64,000 bases of DNA from Flavobacterium sp. 90 (GCF_004339525.1 NZ_SMGE01000001.1:4712001-4776000); one strand, 5' to 3'; numbered from the stretch's first letter, positions 44,516 to 53,495 are shown. Translations and numbers: made by a program. The notes: generated from the letters alone by a model not told the origin.

Positions 44516-45865
44516 ATGAATATTAAATCTCTGCTTTTTCTATTAATTTCCTGGACTTCATTTGCTCAGAATACTGAATTTCCATCGGCTAAAGTAGATT
44601 CAATTGTCAATAGAATTCAGCTTCCGGTAATTCCTTCCTATCAAATTAATGTATTGAAAGTAGGAGCAAAAGGCGATTCAATTTTCAATAATAAGATGGC
44701 ATTTGACAAAGCTATGGCATTGTGCAAAAAGAATAACGGCGGAACTATTATTGTCCCTAAAGGAATTTATAAAATTAAAGGACCAATTCATTTTGTAAGC
44801 AACGTTAATCTTAAAATAGAAAAAGGAGCAAAAATTAAATTTAGCGATAATCCTAAGGATTATTTGCCAATGGTTTTAACCAGTTGGGAAGGTACAATGT
44901 TGTACAATTATAGTCCGCTAATTTATGCTTACGAATGTTCGAATATTGCGATTACAGGTGAGGGGACAATTGATGGAGAAGGAGGAAAGATCTGGAAAAG
45001 TTTTAAAGCAAAAGAAGAATCCGGTAAAAAGCTAAGTCGGGATATGAATCATAATAATATTGCTTTGAAAGACAGAAAATTTGGGGAAGGTTATTTTTTA
45101 CGTCCGCAAATGATACAGTTTTTCAATTGTAAAAATATTTTAGTCGAAAATATTAAAATTGAAAATTCGCCGTTTTGGTGTTTACATTTATTAAAATCAC
45201 AAAGCATTACTGTTCGTGGAGTACATTATAAATCATTAAATTATAATAACGATGGTATTGATCCGGAATATGTAAAAGATGTTTTAATTGAAAATGTAAC
45301 TTTCGATAACGGAGATGACAACGTAGCTGTAAAAGCAGGGAGAGATCATGAAGGAAGAACAAATTCGGCAACACCAAGTGAGAATATTGTCATTAGAAAC
45401 TGCAATTTCAAAGGGCTTCATGGTGTCGTTATCGGAAGCGAAATGTCAGCGGGAGTTCAGAACGTTTATGTTGAAAATTGTAAAACCGTTGGGTACTTAA
45501 AAAGAGGAATTTATTTAAAAACCAATGCTGACAGAGGAGGTTATATTAAAAATATATTTGTTCGAAATATTAATCTCGATACTGTCGAAGATTGTCTGTA
45601 TATCACAGCAAATTATCACGGTGAAGGAAGCGGTTTTCAGTCGGAAATATCAAATATTTACTTTTCTAATATTACCTGCAATAAAGCAACCCAATCAGGA
45701 ATTGTAATTCAGGGATTTCCGGATAAAAAAGTTCGCAATATCTCCCTCAACAATATAGAGATCAAATGGGCAAAAAATGCAATTTCAAGTGAAAATGCTG
45801 AAAATGTAGTATTGAATGAAGTTTTTATAGGGGAAAAAGCAACGGTTCCATCGGCCGCTAAATAG
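44516..45865 (+). CDS. GH28 glycosidase, variant motif IV
   Basis: A 449-residue exported protein (signal peptide MNIKSLLFLLISWTSFAQ). Beta-helix GH28 motifs: NNDGIDPEY, NGDDNVAVKAG (Asp pair), GLHGVVIGSE, and RGIYLKTN where GH28 enzymes normally have R-I-K. The catalytic Asp residues are all present, but the Arg of the substrate-binding RIK is Tyr, whereas the GH28 at 29034 has RIKT. This may mark another subfamily, for example one acting on substituted or rhamnogalacturonan regions. It lies in the same direction as the lyase-esterase fusion, with a repeat block in between. Confidence 0.9.
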   Translation: MNIKSLLFLLISWTSFAQNTEFPSAKVDSIVNRIQLPVIPSYQINVLKVGAKGDSIFNNKMAFDKAMALCKKNNGGTIIVPKGIYKIKGPIHFVSNVNLKIEKGAKIKFSDNPKDYLPMVLTSWEGTMLYNYSPLIYAYECSNIAITGEGTIDGEGGKIWKSFKAKEESGKKLSRDMNHNNIALKDRKFGEGYFLRPQMIQFFNCKNILVENIKIENSPFWCLHLLKSQSITVRGVHYKSLNYNNDGIDPEYVKDVLIENVTFDNGDDNVAVKAGRDHEGRTNSATPSENIVIRNCNFKGLHGVVIGSEMSAGVQNVYVENCKTVGYLKRGIYLKTNADRGGYIKNIFVRNINLDTVEDCLYITANYHGEGSGFQSEISNIYFSNITCNKATQSGIVIQGFPDKKVRNISLNNIEIKWAKNAISSENAENVVLNEVFIGEKATVPSAAK

Positions 45866-45924
45866 GTTTTTTTTAGAGGTTCAAAGGTTCATAGTTGCAA
45901 AGGAACAAAGATTTTCCGTAGAGG

Positions 45925-45938
45925 TGCACTGCAGTGCA
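45925..45938. repeat. TGCACTGCAGTGCA palindrome in the GH28-CE12 gap
   Basis: An exact 14-base palindrome (TGCACTGCAGTGCA) within CCGTAGAGG-TGCACTGCAGTGCA-TC. The rest of the gap (45866-46040) is another CCGTGCGC-type repeat fragment near 45990-46020. Confidence 0.7.
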
Positions 45939-46040
45939 TCTATTGGTAGGATACCAAAATTTGATAAAGAATAAAAACACCAGTAAAAATCCGTCTAAAC
46001 CCGCAAAATCCGTGCGCTATTAATCACCAACTAATAAAAT

Positions 46041-46784
46041 ATGAAATACTACATAATAATCCTCTTGCTAATCACAACAACTTGTTTCGCTCAAAAAACG
46101 ACATTATACACTATTGGTGATTCGACAATGGCCAACAAAAAAGATCCTGACAAAAATCCGGAACATGGTTGGGCACAAGTATTGCAGCCTTTCTTTAAAG
46201 ATAATATAATAGTAGAAAATAAAGCTGTAAATGGTAGAAGTACAAAAAGCTTTATTAACGAAAAACGTTGGGATTCTATTTATAAGAGATTAAAAAAAGG
46301 AGATTATGTTTTTATTGAATTTGGTCATAATGATGAAAAAATAGAAGACTCTACACGTTACACTAATCCGCATACTGCATATCGATACAACTTAATTCGA
46401 TTTGTAAAAGAAAGTCGTGAAAAAGGTGCAATTCCGGTATTATTTACGTCTATTGTCAGACGAAATTTTAATGAAAAAGGAGTGTTAGTTCCTACACATG
46501 GAGATTATCCTGTCGAAACCAGATTAGTAGCTCAAGAGTTTAACGTGCCTTTTATTGATTTAGAATATTATACAGAAAAATTGGAACAATCTTACGGTCC
46601 GGAAAAATCAAAACAATTACACCTGCACTTTAAAGCAGGAGAAAATGCTTATTATGATAAAGATAAGGCAGACGATACCCATCTTTCATTAAAAGGAGCG
46701 ACTACTATTGCTCAAATTGTTATAGATCAGATTAAACTTGTGAACGACTCTTCCCTGGAAAAACTTAAAAAAGGAGTTAAATAA
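46041..46784 (+). CDS. CE12 rhamnogalacturonan acetylesterase (GDSL/SGNH hydrolase)
   Basis: A 247-residue exported enzyme (signal peptide MKYYIIILLLITTTCFAQ). Block I is IGDSTM with nucleophile Ser28, block II is VNGRSTKSF, block III is FIEFGHNDEK, and the acid-base pair is DDTHLS (Asp211, His214). It matches the RhgT/CE12 group that removes acetyl groups from galacturonate of rhamnogalacturonan I. It closes the pectin locus; the next 800 bases contain no protein gene. Confidence 0.94.
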   Translation: MKYYIIILLLITTTCFAQKTTLYTIGDSTMANKKDPDKNPEHGWAQVLQPFFKDNIIVENKAVNGRSTKSFINEKRWDSIYKRLKKGDYVFIEFGHNDEKIEDSTRYTNPHTAYRYNLIRFVKESREKGAIPVLFTSIVRRNFNEKGVLVPTHGDYPVETRLVAQEFNVPFIDLEYYTEKLEQSYGPEKSKQLHLHFKAGENAYYDKDKADDTHLSLKGATTIAQIVIDQIKLVNDSSLEKLKKGVK

Positions 46785-46942
46785 TATTAATGTCCTAAGT
46801 TGTGGTTTTAAAAACTTTTAGAGGTAACTATTATCTATAAACTGAACGAAATTTGCTATTGATATTAAGAACAGTAGTTATAGGTTAATTGTTTTTTTTT
46901 ATATTATTCTATTTTAATATTTTGATAATTCTAGATAAGATG

Positions 46943-47134
46943 CCTAATTAAGGTATTCTTTTTGAAGTTAGTTATTTTTTGTTGTTTTAGGCAGTTATGT
47001 ATTGGTTTTAATTTATAGTAGGATAAAAATTATAGTCAATACTGATGAAATTAAGTTTTTAAGACTGCCTAATCAACAATTTTATTTTGTTACAAACTAA
47101 TTAGGTAAAATGAGGAAACTTTGGTTTCCTCATT
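46943..47134 (+). ncRNA. Candidate structured small RNA after the pectin locus
   Basis: Nested pairings suggest a folded RNA. CCTAATTA (46943-46950) pairs with TAATTAGG (47098-47105) as a closing stem, TTAGGCAGT (46987-46995) pairs exactly with ACTGCCTAA (47064-47072), and a terminator hairpin follows (47109-47134). A near-consensus -7 box TATTTTG (46918-46924) lies 19 bases before the outer stem. It is far (about 320 bases) from the CE12 stop, so it is not simply that gene's terminator. Alternatively it is a long 3' UTR. Confidence 0.4.
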
Positions 47135-47140
47135 TTTATT
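47109..47140 (+). terminator. Intrinsic terminator of the RNA candidate
   Basis: AATGAGGAAAC (47109-47119) pairs with GTTTCCTCATT (47124-47134), 11 bases with a 4-base loop, followed by TTTATTTT. Confidence 0.75.
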
Positions 47141-47586
47141 TTGGGTAAGATTTAAAAATATATTGCATTTTTTTTGAATTTAATCATCTAAAATATTGAT
47201 AAATTTTTTCAAATCTATGTTTTGATCTTGTAAAAAAAACATAGCGTTTTTCATTGCAAGACCAAGTATTTATTATATTAAGTACAATAAGGTCTGATTG
47301 CATTTCTCAAAACTTTCCCCTACTTAAACAATCCTATTACTGAACTATTATTTTCAGTTCAGCTCTTCAATATTAATATTTTGAATTCAACACTATATAG
47401 CTATTTCTTTAATGAGGAATGTCTTAATCTATAAGTTTAAAAACTTTTACAGGCAAAAATAAGTTGGCTTTCGCAAGACCTTTGCATCTTCAAATTGAGG
47501 TGTTTAGAAATTTGTTTTAAATATTCACCTAAAAATTAGATTGATAGATTTTAAAAGAAATAATAATAACCCATAATATTAAAGTT

Positions 47587-47964
47587 ATGAAGAATAAATT
47601 ACTCCCGCTATTTGTTGTATTAGGTTTAGGTAGTTTTTCAGCTTACTCTCAAGTAGGCATAGGGACAAATAATCCTGATCCTTCAGCACAATTACATGTT
47701 CAGGCTACAAATAGAGGTGTTTTAATTCCTAATGTTAAGCTAACGAGCACTACAGATGTTGTGACAATTAATAATCCTGCTGAAAGCTTGTTAGTTTTTA
47801 ATGCGGTTACGGCATCGGATGTTACTCCTGGATACTACTACTGGCTTAATAACAAATGGAATAGAATTGCGCTTTCTGGTGAAAGCACGGGTCTGAATGG
47901 ACTTGATGGAAAAGATGGAAAAGACGGTTTAGCCGGAGCAGCAGGAGTACCTGGTGCAAGATAA
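47587..47964 (+). CDS. Short secreted protein with collagen-like C-terminus, probably truncated
   Basis: A 125-residue exported protein (signal peptide MKNKLLPLFVVLGLGSFSAYSQ). The next part VGIGTNNPDPSAQLHVQATNRGVLIPNV is the N-terminal phrase of many Flavobacterium surface proteins that continue as long collagen-like or repeat-rich chains. Here only seven to eight Gly-X-Y triplets (GLNGLDGKDGKDGLAGAAG...) precede a stop. The usual long C-terminal part is missing, which suggests a deletion that joined this gene to the sequence before the next one. Function unknown; a cell-surface or matrix role is plausible for intact relatives. Confidence 0.65.
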   Translation: MKNKLLPLFVVLGLGSFSAYSQVGIGTNNPDPSAQLHVQATNRGVLIPNVKLTSTTDVVTINNPAESLLVFNAVTASDVTPGYYYWLNNKWNRIALSGESTGLNGLDGKDGKDGLAGAAGVPGAR

Positions 47965-47983
47965 TCAGGGAACATTTTTAAAA

Positions 47984-48385
47984 ATGTTTAAAAGAAAGTT
48001 TAAAGATGAATTTGAATTTCACGAAAATTCGTTTTCAGGTACTAATGAGAATGAAACTCTGGATTATGACAGATGTATTTATGTTGTCTATAATAAGAAT
48101 GAATTTCTGGATTTTTTAAAATTAGATAAAAAAGGTACCAACATTTTAGTTTGCCTGTTCAATAAACAATTATATAGTAGTCTGACTTTTTTAAACGAAC
48201 TTAAAAGTTTAATTATGGTAGATGGTTCTAATAACAAGGCGCAAATCATGAAGGATTTGAAATCGTATTTTAGAGCAAAATCAGATTTTGCGATGCAGAC
48301 AACACCACGAGTGATTTCTCAAAATTTAAGTTCTCTAAAAACCAAATTCAGCAATTTTGATAAAGCTGTGTATTTTTTAATGTAG
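47984..48385 (+). CDS. Hypothetical cytoplasmic protein
   Basis: Taking ATG 47984 as start gives 133 residues; an alternative GTG at 47954 overlaps the end of the collagen-like gene. The chain is mixed alpha/beta without signal peptide. CIYVVYNKNEFLDFLKL, NILVCLFNKQLY and IMVDGSNNKAQIMKDLKSYF suggest alternating strands and helices somewhat like a receiver fold, but no catalytic motif is seen. I do not recognise the family. A terminator follows (48433-48471), so it is the end of a transcript. Confidence 0.6.
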   Translation: MFKRKFKDEFEFHENSFSGTNENETLDYDRCIYVVYNKNEFLDFLKLDKKGTNILVCLFNKQLYSSLTFLNELKSLIMVDGSNNKAQIMKDLKSYFRAKSDFAMQTTPRVISQNLSSLKTKFSNFDKAVYFLM

Positions 48386-48432
48386 TTTGTGTGTTTTTTA
48401 TATTTTCTATTCTTGTAGACTAGAAACTATTG

Positions 48433-48471
48433 GTGCAGGGTATATGTTGTTCTATATCCTGCACTTTTTTT
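48433..48471 (+). terminator. Intrinsic terminator after the hypothetical gene
   Basis: GTGCAGGGTATA (48433-48444) pairs with TATATCCTGCAC (48453-48464) with one G-U pair, then seven T. The remaining bases of the gap 48386-48704 show nothing else. Confidence 0.8.
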
Positions 48472-48704
48472 GTCTAAAAACGGCATTGTAGCACTGTTTG
48501 TGACATTAATGCTAATTTAAAAAGAGCATCACAAAAAAGAATGGTTTTTGTAAGTGTATAATTAGTAGACTGTTATGTTTTTAAATTTGTAACTTGTGAT
48601 GAATCTTTGCTGAAGTGCCTAAAAGTGGGATAAATTTAACATCTAATATGCTGTATCTAACGTCTAAAATTTTATTTTTGCCACTTAATTTAATAAGTAT
48701 AAGC

Positions 48705-48881
48705 ATGAAAGATCTATTAGTAAAAATCAACGCCGAAATCGAAACATTTAAAGCAGAAGCTGAGTCTTTAACTGAAAAAGGTGTTAAAGCTGCTGGACCA
48801 AGAGCACGTAAATCAACTTTGGAAATTGAAAAACTTTTAAAAGAGTTTAGAAAAGTTTCTATCGAAGAATCAAAAAAATAA
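48705..48881 (+). CDS. Histone H1-like DNA-binding protein (Hc1 type)
   Basis: A 58-residue protein, start ATG 48705; the longer open frame upstream has no protein character. The sequence MKDLLVKINAEIETFKAEAE, then KGVKAAGPRARKSTLEIEKLLKEFRKVS, matches the small Bacteroidota histone H1-like family: an acidic-basic helix, an AAGxRARK turn and a second helix. It is a nucleoid-associated protein likely binding DNA non-specifically. It is monocistronic with its own terminator. Confidence 0.85.
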   Translation: MKDLLVKINAEIETFKAEAESLTEKGVKAAGPRARKSTLEIEKLLKEFRKVSIEESKK

Positions 48882-48900
48882 TATTTGTATTCAGGTATAG

Positions 48901-48934
48901 AACCTCGTTTAAGTAAATTAAACGAGGTTTTTTT
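48901..48934 (+). terminator. Intrinsic terminator of the histone H1-like gene
   Basis: AACCTCGTTTAA (48901-48912) pairs exactly with TTAAACGAGGTT (48918-48929), 5-base loop, then TTTTT. Confidence 0.85.
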
Positions 48935-48995
48935 ATGTCTTGTCTTCAACAAAATTGCTTTTTTGTCCTGCATTAATGTGCGAAGCATTTTTTAT

Positions 48996-49071
48996 ATAAT
49001 TCCGTATAGAATCAAATCGATTTTATACGGAATTATTATTTATAGGGATTGGTTTATTAAAAATACGGAAT
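48996..49071 (+). promoter_or_regulatory. Inverted and repeated TACGGAAT motif upstream of the hybrid regulator
   Basis: ATAATTCCGTATA (48996-49008) and TATACGGAATTAT (49024-49036) are exact reverse complements, and TACGGAAT occurs again at 49064-49071. Three copies of one motif in the 300-base gap before the regulator gene look like a protein-binding site or a hairpin in its leader. No consensus promoter was identified. Confidence 0.45.
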
Positions 49072-49193
49072 ATGGAAAAAGTCTTATAAATAATGACGGA
49101 TATGTGAATTTTGTTTACTTGTTTTTATGAAATATTTACAAAATTAGCTTATAATTGTGCTTTTTACACCAAACCAAAAAACACCACCTTATT

Positions 49194-52100
49194 TTGAAGT
49201 ATTTTCTCCAATATTGTTTACTTTTTATAGGTTTTACATCCATAGTTCAAGCACAGGATAATCCAGTTAAATTTCTGGATATATCTGATGGTTTATCAAA
49301 TAATTCTGTAACTACAATATTTCAGGATAGTGATGGTTATTTGTGGTTTGGAACTTATGATGGATTAAATCGTTATGACGGTTATAATTTTAAAGTCTAT
49401 CGCAATAGAATCAACGATAAAAACTCCTTGTCATTCAATACGATTTATGATATCGAAGGAGATTCAAGAAACAATATTTGGGTTGGCGGTTCTAACGGAA
49501 TTTGTATTTATAATAAAACCAATGCAACTTTTCGCTCCGTTGAATATGTGATTTCAAATAAGAAACCAAAGTATTTAAAAGATATTATACACCAAACCAG
49601 CGCCATTTCTAATAATATGGTTTTGGTGGCTTCGCAAAATTTGGGTTTAATAAGTTTTGAAAACGGATCATTCGTTGGGAAACATATTCCGCTTAAAGCG
49701 AAAGAGAATAAATCAAACATCGATAATTATGATGCGATCGCCATTCAGGACGACAAGAAAAAGGGACATTCCTGGATTTATGTCAGAAACGTTGGTGTTT
49801 GTAGTTTCGATTATAAATCAAAAACTTTAAAAGTCGTTTATCCGCTTTCTATAGAGGTAAAAGCGATGAAATTAACTTTTGATGGAAATCTTTGGTTAGG
49901 AACAGATGAAGGACTTTTTCTCTTTAATACACAATCTGGTCTTCTTTCAGAGAATTATTTTACCAATAAGTGCAGCGTTACAGACATTCTTACAGATAAG
50001 AAAAAGGAGGTTTGGATCACAACAGATGGCTGTGGAATTTACAAAGTGACAGGAACGAACAAGAAAGCAATTACATCGAATACTGTAAAAGACAATAATC
50101 TGGTTAAAAGTAATTCGGTTTGGAGTTTGTATGAAGACAAATCGGGAAACAAATGGTTTGGTACTTTACGCGGTGGAATTAGTATGTTGAGTAATACACC
50201 AAAATATTTTAAAAGTATTCGTTACAATGCCAATGATCCTGCCGAAAACTTTATTTTATCGTTCTGCGAAGACGAAAAAAATAACCTTTGGGTTGGTACT
50301 GACGGAGCAGGATTAAAATATTGGAATCGAAAAAATAATACTTACAGTAATTACAGTAACAAGCTTCTGAGTAATTTTATTACCAGTATAATTAGAGATA
50401 ATAATAACGAAATCTGGTTATCGACCTGGGCTGGCGGTGTAAATAAAATTAATCCGAAGAACAATACCGTTACCCATTATTCTTGTTATAATCCGTTTAC
50501 AAAACAAACAGAAAAGAACATTTGGTTTGTTTATAAAGATGCTAAAGCCAATATTTGGGCAAGTGCGACAAACGAAGGTTCGTTATATCTTTTTAATAAA
50601 GCGAAAAATAATTTTGAACTCTTTGACAAATCCATCACAAATTTGCAATGTCTGATTCAAACGAGCGAGGGTAAACTTTGGGGAGGAAATTATACGTCAT
50701 TATTTTCTATAGAAAAAGCAACAAAAAAGATCCATAAAATAAACATCGGCAATCCTGTAAGATGCATTCATGAAGACAAAGACAAAAATCTCTGGTTAGG
50801 AACTCAGGAAGGCGGCTTATTATTATTTGATCGAAAAACAAATACTTTCAAGCGACTGACTACAGATGATGGTTTGCCATCAAATACTATTTTGAGATTA
50901 CTCGAAGATAAAGAAGGTAATCTCTGGATGAGCACGTATAATGGTATTTGCAGATTTGATAAGAAGCAAAAAACGTTTAGAAATTTCTCTGTAAACGATG
51001 GACTTCAGAGCAATCAATTTAGTTTTAATGCGGGAATTAAATTATCTACAGGAGAGTTTTTATTTGGCGGAATTAATGGTTTTAATATCTTTTTTCCAGA
51101 GGCAATAAAAGGATACAATCAGCAAAATAATCTTTTGTTGTCCGATTTTTATGTGAATAATCAGCCTATTGAAGAGAGTAAAACAGATTTAATTTCAGAA
51201 TGGGATTCCAATAAAATCAAAGAAGTGAGTTTGCCTTATGATCAGACTACATTATCACTGGAATTTGTTGCCCTGGACTATAATAATGCCGACAAAATAA
51301 ATTATGCTTATTTCCTTGAAGGCTGGGATGAACAATGGAATTTTGTAGGTCAGGCCCGAAAAGCAAATTATTCGAGATTGCCCGAAGGAAAATATACTTT
51401 TAAAGTAAAAACAACCAATTTTAAAGGCGGCTGGAACAAAGAGGAAAGTTTAATTATTATAAACGTTTTACCGCCTTGGTACAGAACATGGTGGGCTTAT
51501 ATGTTGTATTTATTAGCAGGTATTGCGAGTATTTTTGCTTATTTGGAATATCATAAAAATAAAGAAAAACTAAAGTACAAGGTTAAAATTGCCGAACTGG
51601 AAAGCAAGAAAGAAAAAGAAATTGCCGAAAAACAATCTTCAATGTTTACGTATATCTCGCATGAGTTTCGTACGCCGCTTTCGCTGATTATTAATCCGCT
51701 GAAAAAAGCAGTTCAAAAAGAAAGTGTCCAAAATGGATCTTCGGGGAGTGATTTGGCGATTGCACATAGAAACGCAAGACGGCTTTTGAGTCTTGTCGAT
51801 CAGTTATTGCTTTTTAGAAAAGCCGAAAATGATGCAGATTCGCTTAGATTATCGACAATTAACGTTAATAATTTATGTAATGAAGTCTATCAGTGTTTTG
51901 TCAATCAGGCAAAAGAGAAAAATATTCAATACAATTTTAATATTCCCGATCATGAAATTGAAATTATTGGCGATTATGAAAAAATCGAAATTTCGCTGTT
52001 CAATTTAATGTCAAATGCTTTTAAATACACACCAATAAACGGTACAATTAATCTCAATCTTGATGAGAATGATCGTGAAGTAATTCTGGAAATTGCAGAT

Positions 52101-53243
52101 AATGGCGATGGAATTGATAAAAAGGATATTGATGTTATTTTCGAAAAATTCAAGCAAATCAATTCTAAAGTTTCGGTTGGAACCGGTTTTGGAATTGGAC
52201 TTTATATTGTAAAATATTTTGTAGACAAACACAAAGGTTCTGTAAGCTGTACAAGTGAATTAGGAAAAGGAAGTGTTTTTAAACTAACCTTTCTAAAAGG
52301 AAACAGTCATTTTGAAGATGTAGAAATTACAACCGAAATTCCGCAAAGAAGTCAATTGTTTAATGAATTGATTGTTGATGAAATCGAAGAAAATAATTCA
52401 TTTTCTAATACTTCAGTTTCAGAAAATGATTTTCAGAGAATAATGCTGACGGATAAACGGACTGTTTTAATAATTGATGATAATGCCGAAATCAGAGCTT
52501 ATCTCATCAAATTATTTTCGGAAAACTATATTGTTTATAGTGCAGAGAATGGAGAAGAAGGTTTGAAATTGACTAAGAAACACATGCCTGATTTGGTAAT
52601 AAGTGATATTACAATGGAGGAAATGGATGGTTTAGAATTGTGCCGAAAGATAAAAGAGAATCCTGCTTTGTCACATATTCCGGTAATCTTATTAACAGCA
52701 TCAAAAAATCCAGAAACCCATTTGCAGGGAATCAGCGATGGAGCCGACGATTATATCACAAAACCATTTGACGATGATATACTCGTGGCGCGTGTAGAAT
52801 CGTTGTTGCGAAACCGTAGTAATCTTAGGACTTATTTCTTAGATAGTATTACGCTTAAAGAAAACACACAAAAAGTTCCGGTAGAATACCAGGAAATCCT
52901 CAAGAAATGCATTGATATTGTAGAAGCCAATATCCATAAGAGAGACTTCACGATTAAAAATTTCGCACTCGAAATGGGAATGAGTCACAGAACGCTTTAT
53001 ACTAAGATTAAAATTATTTCGGGGCAAACTTTAAACGCGTTTATACGTTCTGTCCGAATTCGAAGAGCAGCGATGTTGATGTTGACCGAAGATATAAATA
53101 TCACTCAGGCAAGTGCCGAAGTTGGTTTTGAAGACCCAAAATATTTCAGACAGCAATTTGTGAAACTATTTGGAATGACGCCATCGGAATATATTAAAAA
53201 ATACAAAAGTTCTTTCAACGCAGATTTGAATATTATTAAATAA
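49194..53243 (+). CDS. Hybrid two-component system (HTCS) glycan sensor-regulator
   Basis: I choose TTG 49194 as start (1349 residues) because it gives a clean signal peptide (KYFLQYCLLFIGFTSIVQAQ); no ATG is available, and an in-frame TAA at 49152-49154 rules out a longer form beyond TTG 49155. Domains in order: periplasmic beta-propeller repeats (about 25-690), Y_Y_Y domain (about 700-785), membrane helix (near 795-812), HisKA with His823 (SHEFRTPLSLI), ATPase (NLMSNAFKYTP, DNGDGIDKKDI, GTGFGIGLYIVK), receiver with Asp1138, and AraC helix-turn-helix. One chain thus senses a glycan fragment and activates transcription, most likely of the SusE/F-SusC-SusD-GH30 operon just downstream. Confidence 0.95.
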   Translation: MKYFLQYCLLFIGFTSIVQAQDNPVKFLDISDGLSNNSVTTIFQDSDGYLWFGTYDGLNRYDGYNFKVYRNRINDKNSLSFNTIYDIEGDSRNNIWVGGSNGICIYNKTNATFRSVEYVISNKKPKYLKDIIHQTSAISNNMVLVASQNLGLISFENGSFVGKHIPLKAKENKSNIDNYDAIAIQDDKKKGHSWIYVRNVGVCSFDYKSKTLKVVYPLSIEVKAMKLTFDGNLWLGTDEGLFLFNTQSGLLSENYFTNKCSVTDILTDKKKEVWITTDGCGIYKVTGTNKKAITSNTVKDNNLVKSNSVWSLYEDKSGNKWFGTLRGGISMLSNTPKYFKSIRYNANDPAENFILSFCEDEKNNLWVGTDGAGLKYWNRKNNTYSNYSNKLLSNFITSIIRDNNNEIWLSTWAGGVNKINPKNNTVTHYSCYNPFTKQTEKNIWFVYKDAKANIWASATNEGSLYLFNKAKNNFELFDKSITNLQCLIQTSEGKLWGGNYTSLFSIEKATKKIHKINIGNPVRCIHEDKDKNLWLGTQEGGLLLFDRKTNTFKRLTTDDGLPSNTILRLLEDKEGNLWMSTYNGICRFDKKQKTFRNFSVNDGLQSNQFSFNAGIKLSTGEFLFGGINGFNIFFPEAIKGYNQQNNLLLSDFYVNNQPIEESKTDLISEWDSNKIKEVSLPYDQTTLSLEFVALDYNNADKINYAYFLEGWDEQWNFVGQARKANYSRLPEGKYTFKVKTTNFKGGWNKEESLIIINVLPPWYRTWWAYMLYLLAGIASIFAYLEYHKNKEKLKYKVKIAELESKKEKEIAEKQSSMFTYISHEFRTPLSLIINPLKKAVQKESVQNGSSGSDLAIAHRNARRLLSLVDQLLLFRKAENDADSLRLSTINVNNLCNEVYQCFVNQAKEKNIQYNFNIPDHEIEIIGDYEKIEISLFNLMSNAFKYTPINGTINLNLDENDREVILEIADNGDGIDKKDIDVIFEKFKQINSKVSVGTGFGIGLYIVKYFVDKHKGSVSCTSELGKGSVFKLTFLKGNSHFEDVEITTEIPQRSQLFNELIVDEIEENNSFSNTSVSENDFQRIMLTDKRTVLIIDDNAEIRAYLIKLFSENYIVYSAENGEEGLKLTKKHMPDLVISDITMEEMDGLELCRKIKENPALSHIPVILLTASKNPETHLQGISDGADDYITKPFDDDILVARVESLLRNRSNLRTYFLDSITLKENTQKVPVEYQEILKKCIDIVEANIHKRDFTIKNFALEMGMSHRTLYTKIKIISGQTLNAFIRSVRIRRAAMLMLTEDINITQASAEVGFEDPKYFRQQFVKLFGMTPSEYIKKYKSSFNADLNIIK

Positions 53244-53418
53244 TTTGATTTGAGTTCAATATTGTCATTTTTTGTTGCTGGAATTTTTGAAGAAGTTCCG
53301 TAGGAACAAAATATATTTTAAGGATGGATTTTAATCCATCCTTCGCAATGGGAATCGACAATCTTATCATCCTGAGCGAAGTCGAAGGACACACTAGTAG
53401 CTCGACAAAGATTGGTCT

Positions 53419-53495
53419 TTGCGAGGAACGAAGCAATCTCATTTGCTGAATAAAATTCGTGATTTTTGTTAGTGTGGTTGCTTCGTTCCTCGCAA
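53419..53495. repeat. TTGCGAGGAACGAAGCAA inverted repeat (relative of the TGTCATT family), copy 4
   Basis: TTGCGAGGAACGAAGCAA (53419-53436) and its exact reverse complement (53478-53495) are followed by TGACAAA, the outer end of the TGTCATTTCGA repeats. CTCGACAAAGATTG just before it is the shared core. Near it, AAGGATGGATTTTAATCCATCCTT-like palindrome halves lie at 53322-53345. Confidence 0.75.

Larger units (their letters stand above)
46785..47586. other. 802-base gene-free interval
   Basis: No coding frame is visible on either strand. It contains the structured RNA candidate at 46943-47134; the part from 47141 to 47586 is AT-rich and I see only presumed leader sequence of the collagen-like gene. 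Confidence 0.6.

Noticed and set aside
17690..46784. A wholly new catabolic system in the central locus
   Set aside because: Almost every gene fits known pectin degradation families and pathways; only DUF4861 and the variant GH105 lack a defined role.
48615..48704. Upstream extension of the histone H1-like frame
   Set aside because: The family begins at the Met at 48705; the extra 30 residues are hydrophobic nonsense from intergenic DNA.
48581..48988. Minus-strand frame of 135 codons over the histone H1-like gene
   Set aside because: It is antisense to a recognisable small gene and its terminator; composition is not protein-like.
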